From NCBI GenBank assembly GCA_010093515.1, contig MU001671.1, positions 257,429 through 321,428 of the forward strand: a stretch of DNA of 64,000 bases, read 5' to 3'. Within the stretch, counting starts at the first letter, position 1, and the number at the start of each line of letters is the position of its first letter. A program made the translations under genes and the position numbers. Of the stretch, positions 33,101 to 43,634 are shown piece after piece. The stretch comes from Lineolata rhizophorae (taxonomy: Eukaryota > Ascomycota > Dothideomycetes > Lineolatales > Lineolataceae). The notes beneath the pieces were generated by a model. It saw only the letters and a list, made by a program, of their open reading frames with translations, was not told where the DNA came from and searched no databases.

Positions 33101-34295
33101 AGTGGCCTGTTTACCCGACCGGAAGTACGTCCGCCGCCAGTACACTGTGACTAAGCCACGCTCCTGAACTCTCCAGTGCCCGTAATCGAGAACCTTCCCC
33201 TCGACCGTCCTACGACAACCCTCTCTAATATGTCGAGCAGATCGTTCTATACATCTTCGCGGTCGTCTTGAGCTTTGTTCATACTGACATTTGTTAGAAA
33301 CCGTTACCACCTTGTCACCAGCTGATGGACGGCGTGTCGCAATCGACTGGATTATTTGCAACTTTGCAGGCTTGCTCTCACCGTTCGGAACTTTCAAGTG
33401 ATCCGGGGCCATCCCATCGACTTTCCAATCGCTTTGTATCTCCTGGTCGGCTTCTGTTATCTTAATATACCCCGTGTGACGCGTCGTGTCTCTCTGGGAA
33501 GCCACTTCCCCCCTTTCGGGGAACGGGTTGAATGCCTTTCGTTGAACGGTGAATGCAGACTACCGGTCCGTACCTCGGGGGCTTAGGCCAAGTTGAGAGA
33601 CTTTAAAGGTTCGTTATCGCTTCTCTTATGGCGTAGTCTTTGCGCTTCGGGCAAAACAACCTCTCGATGTGCTCATGGGGCCCTCCGGCGCCGCCGATCA
33701 CCGTTGAAAATCCTCGGAACTGCAACTGACTGCGGGTAAAGACTTGACAGGTCGTTCCGGCTCCCTTCTGCTCTATCCCTCATCCTTCGAATAGCTTATC
33801 GCCGTTGAATTGCATTGTTGGGTACACTCGCCGTTTAGACCGTCAACTTTACGTCGCACAACGCTTTGGAGGGAAATGATCTCTGGCCATTACGGTCAAC
33901 ACGTTCACGTCCTACCTGTCCATAAATTAGTCAAAGGGTCATATTTTGAGTTGCATGCTGCGCATTCAGATAATTGGATATCTTTATTTTTGGTTTTCTT
34001 TTGCAGATAGTTATCCGTTCGCTCATGCTCTGCGATCGACCACTTGGTGAAGTCTTTTACAGACGCACACGCCTTTCACCTCCTAGCCTAGGCAATTTCA
34101 GCCAAATGCGATGCGTGTGTAGCCCGAGTCGTGGCTTCCCTTTTTCTCGTGGTTTCTATGTTGAGGATGGCGAAATAGCCATACCATTCAGTCTCGATCG
34201 GTCTCAAAACAGGCCCTCAGTGCGTCGGTGCACGTTATCCTCAGGAATCCGCCCAAAATCCCGCCAAAACCCCCTATTACATTCCTCCAAAATCA
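30126..34295. other. AT-rich gene-free region with decayed sequence
   Basis: After a short GC-rich promoter part for the guanylate kinase gene, bases about 30240-32880 are strongly AT-rich and littered with stops in all frames. A minus-strand frame around 32200-32700 and a plus-strand one around 30940-31130 read as protein-like stretches broken by a few TAG/TGA/TAA codons, suggesting decayed genes or element fragments, but I cannot name a family. A three-copy 10-bp tandem repeat lies at 32050-32079. Bases 32880-34290 are of average composition, with an open frame of 148 codons at 33505-33059 (minus) that I could not assign. Confidence 0.5.
32050..32079. repeat. Tandem repeat, three copies of a 10-bp unit
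   Basis: The unit TAGTCGACCC is repeated three times in a row in the AT-rich block, about 30 bp in all, each unit containing a SalI-type palindrome GTCGAC. Confidence 0.85.
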
Positions 34296-36279
34296 TCAAA
34301 TGTTCAAATATTCGTCGGCATTTGGTACATATTGCCGAAAAGACGGCTCGACAGTCCAGTTCTCCAGCGTGTGGATGCAATGCTAACCCGGATGTTTGTG
34401 AGCGCCCGAAGTCATCCCTCCGCACAGTTTCTTTGAGGAATGAATCGTACCTTTGCGGCCTCCGTCAGGTCAATATCATTAGTAATCTGGTGCCGACATA
34501 ATGCATCCTCTGGCGCGCCCAACCAGTTGCAACTTACCGTTTTAGCCATGTCCAGGAGCCATCCCATGTTCGTGTGCATAGACGCCGTTTTGACTGCAAG
34601 CTCCCGAATGCCCGGCCAGGGGACGAAATCCACCGCCAGAGGATGGGGCATGAATAGTTGGTTGGGCAGCGGTCTTAGCCACTCCGGCATCGACTTGTAC
34701 GTCTCCGGCGATGGGTTGACCTTCCATCGCATCAAGTGCCAGAACATGTACATGGCACCAAAGGCCTTCATCTCGAAGTTCTCGACTATAACGCTGTGGA
34801 CCATGCGCGCGGCCCATTTCGACAGCATCGGAGCACCGGCGTACTCGCGTTCGTCGAAGAGCGCCCCGATGTTGGGGTGCAGACCGTACACTGCATCTGC
34901 AGACAAGCCGCCCTGGACGCTATCTCGAGCGTCGAGGAAGAACTTTTGGCACTCGCCCGTCACGGTGCCGCCGTTAGGCTTGTTGATGGTCATCATCGCC
35001 CACATCGGCACAAAGAGGTTCTCCACCTGCCGAACCTGGACGACGTCGGGGTAGTTGTTGGCCCGAACGCTGCTCGAGAAGGGCAAATTCCCGGAGAAAT
35101 CCCAGAAGTTCGGATGCACCGCCACAGAGTTGGCGGGCGCCTGTGTGATGTCCAGGCTATGCAGATTCGACGATCCATGCTGTCCCGGCCGCGACCCCGC
35201 GAGCGCGCGGTGGGTAGGAGACACTGCTCGTATCGTCAGTTTAGTCGGAGAGAGAGAGATCACGTTAATGTTACGCACATGATGGTGGCCCACTTTCCTC
35301 CAGTTCGTCGATGTTGACCGTCTCGCCAAATATTTTGGAGATGTTTTGGGCCTCCTCCTGAGCGGATGCCGAGTGCGAGGCAACATTGAGCAACTCTCGC
35401 TGGTCGAAGAGGGGAAGGAAGAAACGGCTTTGTGGCGGAACTCTGGGTATGGATCCGGAAATGCCGACGGACTGTTCCAGACCCGCGCCCGCGAACCCAT
35501 AGTCTTCCGACGACGGCGAAAACAATGTCAGATCCATCGGGTCCGTCAACACTGCAGAGAGGGGGGGAGGCGCCCGCTCTGCAGATTGCCGCGAAGTGGC
35601 CCCTAGGTCGCTCGTGCTGTTCACTTTTAGTTCTCTGCGCAACGGGCGTCGCGATGCTCGGCTAGTGGTTCCAAAAAGGGCTGGGCTACCATACCTCTGG
35701 GGCTGTGGTTGGACCCTGGGACGCTTGGAGCGGGAGGATCCCGCGGCATCTGCTTCCGAACTTGCCTGGTGGGGGATATGGCTCGGGGGGTCTGGTTGCA
35801 CCGAGTCAACCAATGCGGCAACTTGGTCTCCTTGCCTCAAGCGAGAAAGAAGGCTGTAAGCCTCTTCCTCGGTGCTGGTTCGCAGGGCGTTCACGAGGGA
35901 TTCGAATTCTCCAACCTTCTGGTCGAGATCGCGGTTCTGGGCCATCACGACGTCCTTTCGAGACATGCCCTCCGGGACGTCGTAATGACACTCGTCTTTG
36001 CGTCTGAGGCAGGGTGTACAGGTTGGGCGTAAACCGTCGCACTGATGAAGCGCCGGGTGAGTGAACGCTAGTGGTACTGGGACACCTCACAAGCCATGTT
36101 ACCTTGCATCGGCGGCGTTGGCATTTTAAACACGCTACCGCTACCTGCCTAGGAGCCTTGCTGCCCTCACCTCGTCCTTCTTGTGGCCGTGCGCCAGGTG
36201 GGCCGCTGTCAGTCTGAGATATGGGCGACCCGGAGCCGGTCTGTGGCTCCTTCGGCGGAGCCGGCGCTATCCTCCTCAT
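34296..36279 (-). CDS. Zn2Cys6 transcription factor with DUF3425 domain
   Basis: Exons 36279-36103, 36041-35279, 35223-34451 and 34382-34296 give 599 aa. The start is the first ATG (36279); the frame extends upstream only with non-ATG codons. The zinc cluster (residues 50-76) is split by intron 1 right after the first three cysteines: CLKCQRRRCK in exon 1, then CDGLRPTCTPCLRRKDEC in exon 2, completing the CX2CX6CX5-12CX2CX6C pattern. A short coiled stretch follows (about 88-110) and then a disordered linker. The C-terminal half carries the DUF3425 signature: LFMPHPLAVDFVPWPGIRE, NMGWLLDMAKTVSCNW and, after the last intron, LENWTVEPSF. Proteins with this domain pair are fungal regulators, often of secondary metabolism or stress genes. 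No biosynthetic genes lie beside it, so its targets are unknown. Confidence 0.92.
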
Positions 36280-38334
36280 GCCTCGGAGCTTGAGGAATCT
36301 GCAGGACGCGTTGAGCACGGGCGAGAGTTCATTGGGCTATCCCCCGGGAGCGTGGGCGCCCCGGCGGGGCGGCCTGGTGGTACGGGTTAGGGAAGGCGAT
36401 CTTAGGGGAGCGAATTAGGGACGTTCCATGAGTAAACTACCGCCATCCTGCCCGACACATACCAACCTCCCGCAACAAACTACTATCGAGAGGACTCCCA
36501 GAGGCTTTCGCTACGGATACGTCCTATTACAAAATAGCCAGAAGGAAATAGAACGGTTGGAAATGGCGGGACGGACTTGAACTGAAAGGTTGTAAATACT
36601 TTTACGGACGGTCGATGAGTCTCCGGTATATCGATTCCAATATACAGTGCACCCCCACAATCAAAGTCGGAAATTCACAGAATGTGCCCTCTTCACACTG
36701 CTACAGCGTGTCGGCGGCGCTCTCGCGCTCTGTTAGGGTCGTAGAACCAAATCGTCGGCGGCTTCGGCGTGCGGGATAGACGCTAGGGAGGTCGATATGG
36801 CAAGTGGCAACTGCGTACGGGGATAGTACATTCAGTGGAATCGGCGCCGCGAAAGCCCTGCTCGGTCCGATCTTGCTCCGGCGCGAATGGACGGTATTGT
36901 GAGAGCTCAGTTAGTGCTATAAAACGTTCCGATCGGACGTCGCGTCACTCTCTCTTCGCTACTCGCAGGAATAAGGGAAATTTTTGCCACGCCGCAGCCC
37001 GCAGCCGCACGCAACTTTCCTCCTAGCTCAGGAGACCTTTAGTCATCGAACAAGCTTGCCCGGATGAGTGCGTACCATTATAAAGGGCCTAGATTGCTTT
37101 GGTGCTCTTTGTACCTTGTAGGGCCCGGCCGTACGAACTCGACCATTCGGAGTTCAGTCCGTCCTTACCTATGTCTGATTCGGTAAAGCTCGGCGTCAGT
37201 CTCCGACGCACTGCCCGAAGGGTCAAACCCATCCAAACCACCGACTACTACGTACTCCAACCGGCTTCCCGATGGCGACACGTTCCTCCCTAGCCAGCGA
37301 CAGGCTGGCGCGTAGAAATCAGTTCAGCGGCAGTGGGAAATGTCCTAGGCCACAGGGACGCGCGCATTCAGATGTTGATGCCGGTGGAACTGAGAAGAAA
37401 AGAGATGAACAGATGCAGGAAGGGCACTTGCTATGGCGGTCTACATAGCCAGGAGAGAGAAAGCGCGATAATTCAACTGTTAGCTACAGCAGCTCGAAGA
37501 GTCCTACTCAATAGCTTCGCACTGTCGCGGACCTCGACGACAGGCCGTTGCGACGATTACGCGCGGGAGTACAGATCGTACATTAGTCCGTATCCTTTGG
37601 CATCCCTCACCACCACCCAAGTGAACTAATACGCCAATTCCCACGCAAGTCTTGCTCAAGGAGAATTGAGATATTAAGATTCCGCTGCTCGAAATTAACG
37701 GACGCAGCCCTTTGGTGGCCCAACAACAACGCGACGCTTTGCCACTATCGATCCATCTCTGCCGGCCGTAGTTCACGGCAGTCCATCACTTGCGCTCGTG
37801 TGCGCGTCGCCAATCTACGGTCTCCCGCCCCCGCTCACGCGCCCGGCCCATCATGCGAACGACATTGGCTTTGCGGCCGCCTTCGAAAAGCATTGCCGAG
37901 CGCCAGAGGACCAACGCGCCCGTGGACGCGTGGATTCTGGAATCAGACCACCATGGCGGCCGAACGAAGCAACGATTCGCGTCGATCGCGAATCCATCTA
38001 GACCACATCTTTCAACAGCTCATGGTTACAGGCTTGTGCGTTTACAATGCGCGCGATGTCTACATCACTCCCAAGCTCCACGCTGCCGGCCTCTTCTCGA
38101 ATCTCTACCCATCTCCGATTGGAGTCTGCGTCGACGACCCCAGACCAGGGTCGCGACCAGGCCAAAAACTTTTCAAATCAACCCCTGATCGAAGCCGATC
38201 TCCCGCGGCGCGTGCGCGCGAGCCCGGCCAGATCAACATGAAGAACGAAAAGACCTTTTTTTTTTTTTTTTTTTTGAAATCGTGCTCGTCGCCAAACATC
38301 GAAACTTCAACTGCAAGCCAACCACACAGTCCGC
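36280..38334. other. Intergenic region, no gene supported
   Basis: The part next to 36279 is the presumed promoter of the Zn2Cys6 gene. The rest is of mixed composition with scattered short open frames. One plus-strand frame at about 37800-38417 contains a protein-like stretch (from ATG near 37952) but runs into the T20 tract and matches nothing known. A T20 run (38256-38275) lies about 60 nt beyond the stop of the minus-strand carboxypeptidase gene. Confidence 0.5.
38256..38275. repeat. Homopolymer T20 (A20 on the sense strand of the carboxypeptidase gene)
   Basis: Twenty T residues on the plus strand, 59 nt downstream of the carboxypeptidase stop, so probably within its 3' UTR or at its 3' end. 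Confidence 0.9.
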
Positions 38335-40636
38335 CTACGCGAGCACGGCGGCGCCAAGCATTCCCAAGGCCAGCCCACCAGCGATCTCCCACGCCGCCAC
38401 CCCACCGCCCAATCTAGGCCTCGCCGCATCTGTCCCCGTGGTACTCGCCTGCGCACCGGACTCTGTCGCCGTAGCTGTCGTCGTGACTGTGGCGGTGGTA
38501 GTCGGCGTCGCGCTCTCCGTCCCATTGGTCCCGTTGCCCTGCCCCTGAAGGTCCGGAAACAGGTGCGTCGTGTTGGCGTCGACGACGATCCAGTCGCGCA
38601 CGAGGACGTCGCCTGCCTCGACGGCCTCCCACTGCTCCTCGGTGCACTGGTCGTCGTCCAGAATGTAGCAGGTCGGCGCCGGCATGGGGATGACGTCGTT
38701 GGTCGTGTCGAGCGTGTCGTCGGGGCCCTCGCTCGAATAAAAAGTGCCGTTTCCCCCGCCACCTGTCGACACCCCGCCCGCCGCGGTGTCGACCTCGCCC
38801 GTCGCGATGTCCCGGTTGAACAGCGCGCGCATGAAGATGCGGTACGCCGTCTCGGGCTGGTAGGCGGGCACCTCGTGGCCGGCCTGGAAGACGCGCGAGA
38901 AGGACAGGTTGCCATGCTGGCGGACCAAGCCGCCGACGTACGAGTCGTTAACCTGGATGTCGGCGTAGCCGGCCGCGGCGAAGGCGTCGCTCTGGGCGTG
39001 CGGGATCGCCAGGCTGACCCGCTCGCCGCCGAACCAGTTGCACGCGTAGTCGCGGTCGCCGTACACGAGCGTCACCTTGATGCCCGAATCGAGCAGGTAC
39101 GCGAGGTCGCCCAGCCAGCCGGGGCGCGGATAGTCGCCGATGGCCCGGAAGGTATCGCCGACGTCACCGTTGCTCTGCGTCCAGTTGACGGGGGTGCCGA
39201 GCGCCTGCTGCACGTGCGGCTGGTTGAGGAAGCCCTGGTAGAACGGCACGGGGAAGGCCGCCGGGTTGATGGCCGAGATGTCGTAGTAGTTGCGCTCTGA
39301 GTACTGGAGGTACGGGTTCCGGATGTTTTCAACGCAGAACATCTCAGCGTCGTCGCAGATCTCGTTGACCGTGTCGTTGACGCCTTGGTTTGTGGGGTCG
39401 AACTCCCGCGCGAGCTCGCGGCAATGCGCGATCTGATCGTGACAGCCACCCTCGCCATAGTACGCGTCGAGCGACGCGTTGTACACCGTTTCGTTGATGA
39501 CCTGGATGCCGTACGTATTGTTGAAGGCCATTTCCGGATACCCCGGCCATTGAACCTGGCGGTCGATGCATCCGTTGATAATGAGGAGCGTGTCTAGGTC
39601 AATCACATACTGCTCGCCGACGTCTGTCCAAGTCCCGTTGAGGATCTTTTCGTTCTGTTCCTGGAAGAAGGCCGCAAACGCCGGGCCATATCTACCGCCG
39701 TATGACTCCGTGGAAATGGAAATCCGATCGTCATTGGGCCTGTAATGCGGGAACTCTTGGAACCAAACTTGGGCAAAGTGCCAGAGCGCACGTGCCGAGT
39801 TTGACGTCCCCTGTGTCGTGAAATTGCCGTCGTGGCTCGGCCCCGTGCCGACGTAGAACGTATTGTTCTGTTCCGGAATCTCCATTTCGTCAAAGTCGAC
39901 AACGGTCGTGTTTCCACCGATTTCCCTCGTGATGTTCACGAGTGTGTCGTACGAGAACCCCACCTGTACGGGCTGGTCTAGGTAAAGCATATTCACTTCA
40001 AAGTCGTGTCAGCGCCTTGAAGTCCTTTTTACAGTGCCTTCAGATCGCCGCGACTGTCCGAAGGGCTCTCGAAACTCGCCTACCTTCATTATTCCACGAC
40101 CAATCGTTTAAATACGTCGAGTTCGAATCCGAGTTCACAAAACACGGTCCGTTCTCGCGCATCAGCCCGAGCATCGAGCTACTGCCTGGCCCGCCGTTCA
40201 TCCACAACGATAGCGGCGCATTCTGCGGATCGTTGCGGGACTCGAAGAACCAGAAGAAGGTGTTGATGGCGTAGTCCTGCTCGACGCCGAGGTCGTCCAC
40301 GGTGCCGTTGGGTAAGTGCACGTATCCAGCGTACGAGCGCACGCCCTCGGTCGTTTCGCAGATGTTGGTCTGTTGAATTGCGGTAGGGCACCAAGGCAAA
40401 TTCGTGAGTCCTCAATTGCGGGAGCAGGATTTGAGTTCGCGGTGGCAGGAGTCTGATCGAATGCCGCAAGAGTCTGGCCGACTTACTTCTTTGAAAGATA
40501 TGGTAATGTCCTCGTCAAACTGCGAGTGTAGCACCGTCACGTCCTCCGGCGTGGGTGGGAATTGCGCTTGAGCAAATTCAACCAGGCCAGCCGCTGCCAC
40601 CAGCGCCGTCGCTATGGTAGGGAATTTCGCTGACAT
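38335..40636 (-). CDS. Secreted serine carboxypeptidase (S10), probably GPI-anchored
   Basis: Exons 40636-40487, 40369-40084 and 39995-38335 give 698 aa. A signal peptide covers residues about 1-24 (ends FAQA before QF). S10 landmarks in order: [11 protein letters not shown] and [11 protein letters not shown] (oxyanion region and substrate carboxylate binding), [11 protein letters not shown] with the nucleophile Ser near 243, [13 protein letters not shown] with the catalytic Asp near 461, and [13 protein letters not shown] with the catalytic His near 519. Several NxT/S sites suggest glycosylation. The tail after about residue 600 is Ser/Thr-rich and ends in a short hydrophobic stretch ([18 protein letters not shown]), a GPI-attachment pattern as in the Aspergillus ScpA-type enzymes. 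It would trim C-terminal residues from peptides at the cell surface, often at acidic pH. Exon 2 ends within NNEV, restoring [17 protein letters not shown]. Confidence 0.94.
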
Positions 40637-43634
40637 GATCGCTATCTTCAACCCGTCCCAGACGATAATTGTCTGTTTTATTTTTTGTTTTGGAGTGGTC
40701 TTACAACGACCGCAAAGACCAATTGGTTTCACGCCAGCTACGACAGCAAAGAGCTAGGTTCCTCTGATCTCAAGGCGTCTCGACGTACCGCGCACAATCG
40801 CAGTATTCAAATGAAGGTATCCCGTCACTGCAAGCGGACAGGAAGCTTGCCGTGCAACGCAACGCAACCGCATAGCTTCCTTGCTTGCGCGCGCCCTACC
40901 CATACTTAAACAAAACAGACCCCACTCGAAGGCTACGTCTATTTGCCCTGTCCATGTCTTTACCGAGGGCAAAAAAGAAAACTCCTCCCGTCGATCCTCG
41001 CACGGCGAAGTGAAGCTGCGTGCGGTGGGCGCGCGCGCGTGCATGAACGACAGCCGGCTACGGCAAGTTTATCAGGAAAATGTAGCTGCCGTCTCAGGTA
41101 AATCAGGGCGCCAATCCCCCCTCTTTACCCCATTTTGGTTGTTTTTCGTCCCGGCTCCGGGGCCCCCGGCCTCCCGCCTAGGGCCGTATTTCCCACTCCT
41201 GCGTAGCATGGCTAGCTAGGTAGGACTGCGTGATGTTCGAGGTAGGTACATACGGTCCCAAATAGGCCAGGGCTCTGAACGGCGCGCATAGACATGGGTT
41301 GGATCCTTTTAAGCTTGCTTGTCGCTGCAGAGGAGCGAACAAGCGGGGTGGCCGGGGTTCTATTGGGTCGCAGGGGTCGGCTGGTCGACGTAGTATGACG
41401 GTCACTGTGTTGCGTGGGGAAGGGAACTCAGATAGATACGGCGTTCCATGCACGCCAAGACGACGAGGTCAGCATCCCTATCGGTGACATCGCCGATGTT
41501 CCGGCATAACGAACTCATGCTAAGGTACCTACCTAACTGGGCCAACATGCATCACCGTTGCTGCTTGAATCCTTTTTCATTCCGTCCAGATAGGCCGTAT
41601 TTTCTTGGTACATTCCTAGTTCGACCTCGTATTTCTGTAAACCCGGGATATTCTCTTCTGCGAATTTTATAGCCGGCAGAGACTGTTGACTCGACGGTTG
41701 GTTAGATAGTCACGTGAGATTGACGTCAATTTATCCCATGAGTAGCTAGTTCACTGCTTTCTTCCAAAGCTCTGGCAATTTATGTTTGGAGAATTGACCA
41801 GAATATCTCAGAGAATAGGTATATTGTCCGTCTCAGCGGCATCTGTTACTACCTAATACTGATTTTGTAGACTTGAGTTTGCATTGCACTCTTAACTAAC
41901 AATTAGGCATAAAATCTCTACGAGTCAAGAAGCCCCTATACCAATCACGATATCTCCTTCAAACGTCCTCCAGCCACATTCATATCTTCTTTTTGTAGAA
42001 TCCTTACGTCACAACACCGCCAACCAATACCCTACATTGTCTATGTCTCTACAACGCAAACCGCATCAGTAGAAACGCCCTCCTTCACATAAATCGCCGC
42101 CCCTGCGTCACAGAGCTCAAACCGGAGTATATAAATTAGCCTTGTAGTAGGACGTGTGTAGTCTCTCGCGAGACTTACCAAATAACTCGCTTTGAACAAG
42201 AAAGTCTACATAGCAGCACTATGCCATAAATCCGAGTTATTTACTGATGACTGGAGGTAAATAGCAAATATACTACACTTTCAATATCCGAAGAGGTAAG
42301 GGAAAGCGGAACAAGCCAGGAAAGAGAGACACCCTTCCATACATATGTCCCTTCATATAGGATAAAATGATCAACTGGACACTGAACACTGAACATTTTT
42401 ACAGAAAAAAAAAAAAGAAAAGAGCTGCTAAGACAAGACGACACCCCTCCCATCCGAGACTCCGTTGGCAAAGCATGCTGCCCACATGCACGCACATCAA
42501 ACATCCTACATAAGCAAATCCAGCTTTCACGTACCTCCCTCCACCTATGCTACCCGACCACTCTCCACTTCCCTCTTTCCTTCCTACTTGCCCTGTACAA
42601 ACGAAGAGCGAGAGCAACCAGGAAGGACAGGAGGAAAGCGCGCGCGCTTGCCAGGCTGCGTCGCAGCGGGTTTGCCGCCCAACAGACGCGCGCGATGCGA
42701 GCCCGCGGGCACGATTCCACCGCGTCCACACGCGCAGAGACCGCGCGACCCGATGCCGATCACTGCGGTCCCCGTTCCCCAGAACACCACCGACCGTGTC
42801 CCGGGCCACGCCCGCGCTTCACAACACGACGCGCGCGCAAAAGGAAAGCAAGTCGCACGCACGAAAAGGCAGACGCGTCTCTTGATTCGATAACAAACGG
42901 TCGGTCAGCCGATCAGTCCGATCGGGTCTTCGGCCAGAAAAGTCTACTACCGTCGCCCTTCCTCCCTATAGCAATACCATCTAGCAGTTAGCACTGCACT
43001 CGAACTTCGCCCTCGGGCCTTTTGCTCTCATTTCGCCCTTCCCTCACTTCACCTCCCCACCCCCTTCCCCCCCCCCCCCCCATCTCCCCATGCATCTTTC
43101 TCCAAAACCCAAATCAACGCGGATACAGTGACACGAAACAGGACAACCCGACCACGCACAAAGCACGCAAACCCCCTACAAAAGGGAAAGGTTCGAGCCC
43201 GGAGAAGGAGGGAGAGCGGGGGGGAAGAGAGAGAGAGAGAGAGAGAGACATGACAAGGAAGGGGAAAAAAAAAAAGCACACTAGACCTAACTTGTAAACG
43301 AAAAGGAAAGCGCAAAGAATACACCCGTCGCACACAGCCCAATTAAAACAGGCATTAACATCACACACACACGAAAAAAATAAAATAAAAAAATAAAAAT
43401 AAAGATGCCGTCCGACAAAACGAGTCAACAACACTAAGCCTCCCCCACCGCTTGCTGCCCTCAGCACACCTCCGACGCAGGCGCCTGGAACTCAACTGGG
43501 ATCACAGAAGGACCGCAGAAGCCCAGAGGCCCGCAAGCCCACACAACCCAACCCTCAAGCCTAACCCCCCAGCCTCCAAGCCCAAGCACAAGCCCATACC
43601 CTCCGCCCCACCTCTCCCCCCGCCCCCCCTCCTC
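40637..43634. other. Long intergenic region, no gene supported
   Basis: Contains the promoter of the carboxypeptidase gene on its left side and the 3' flank of the HECT ligase gene on its right. Bases about 41700-42450 are AT-rich. Bases 43040-43090 hold long C runs, followed by a (GA)n tract (43226-43249) and an A-rich stretch with AAAAT-type units (43370-43405). Motifs of the CCTAGGTAGGTA kind occur near 41217-41250 and 41524-41536. Short open frames look like artefacts. Confidence 0.5.
43226..43249. repeat. (GA)n microsatellite
   Basis: A GA dinucleotide run about 390 nt downstream of the HECT ligase stop codon. Confidence 0.8.

Noticed and set aside
38256-38275. A20 on the sense strand as evidence that the carboxypeptidase gene is a retrocopy
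   Set aside because: The gene has two well-formed introns, so it did not arise from a spliced transcript; the tract is a simple repeat.
37952-38280. Plus-strand frame with a protein-like beginning
   Set aside because: It runs into the T20 tract, has no family resemblance and no sensible end.
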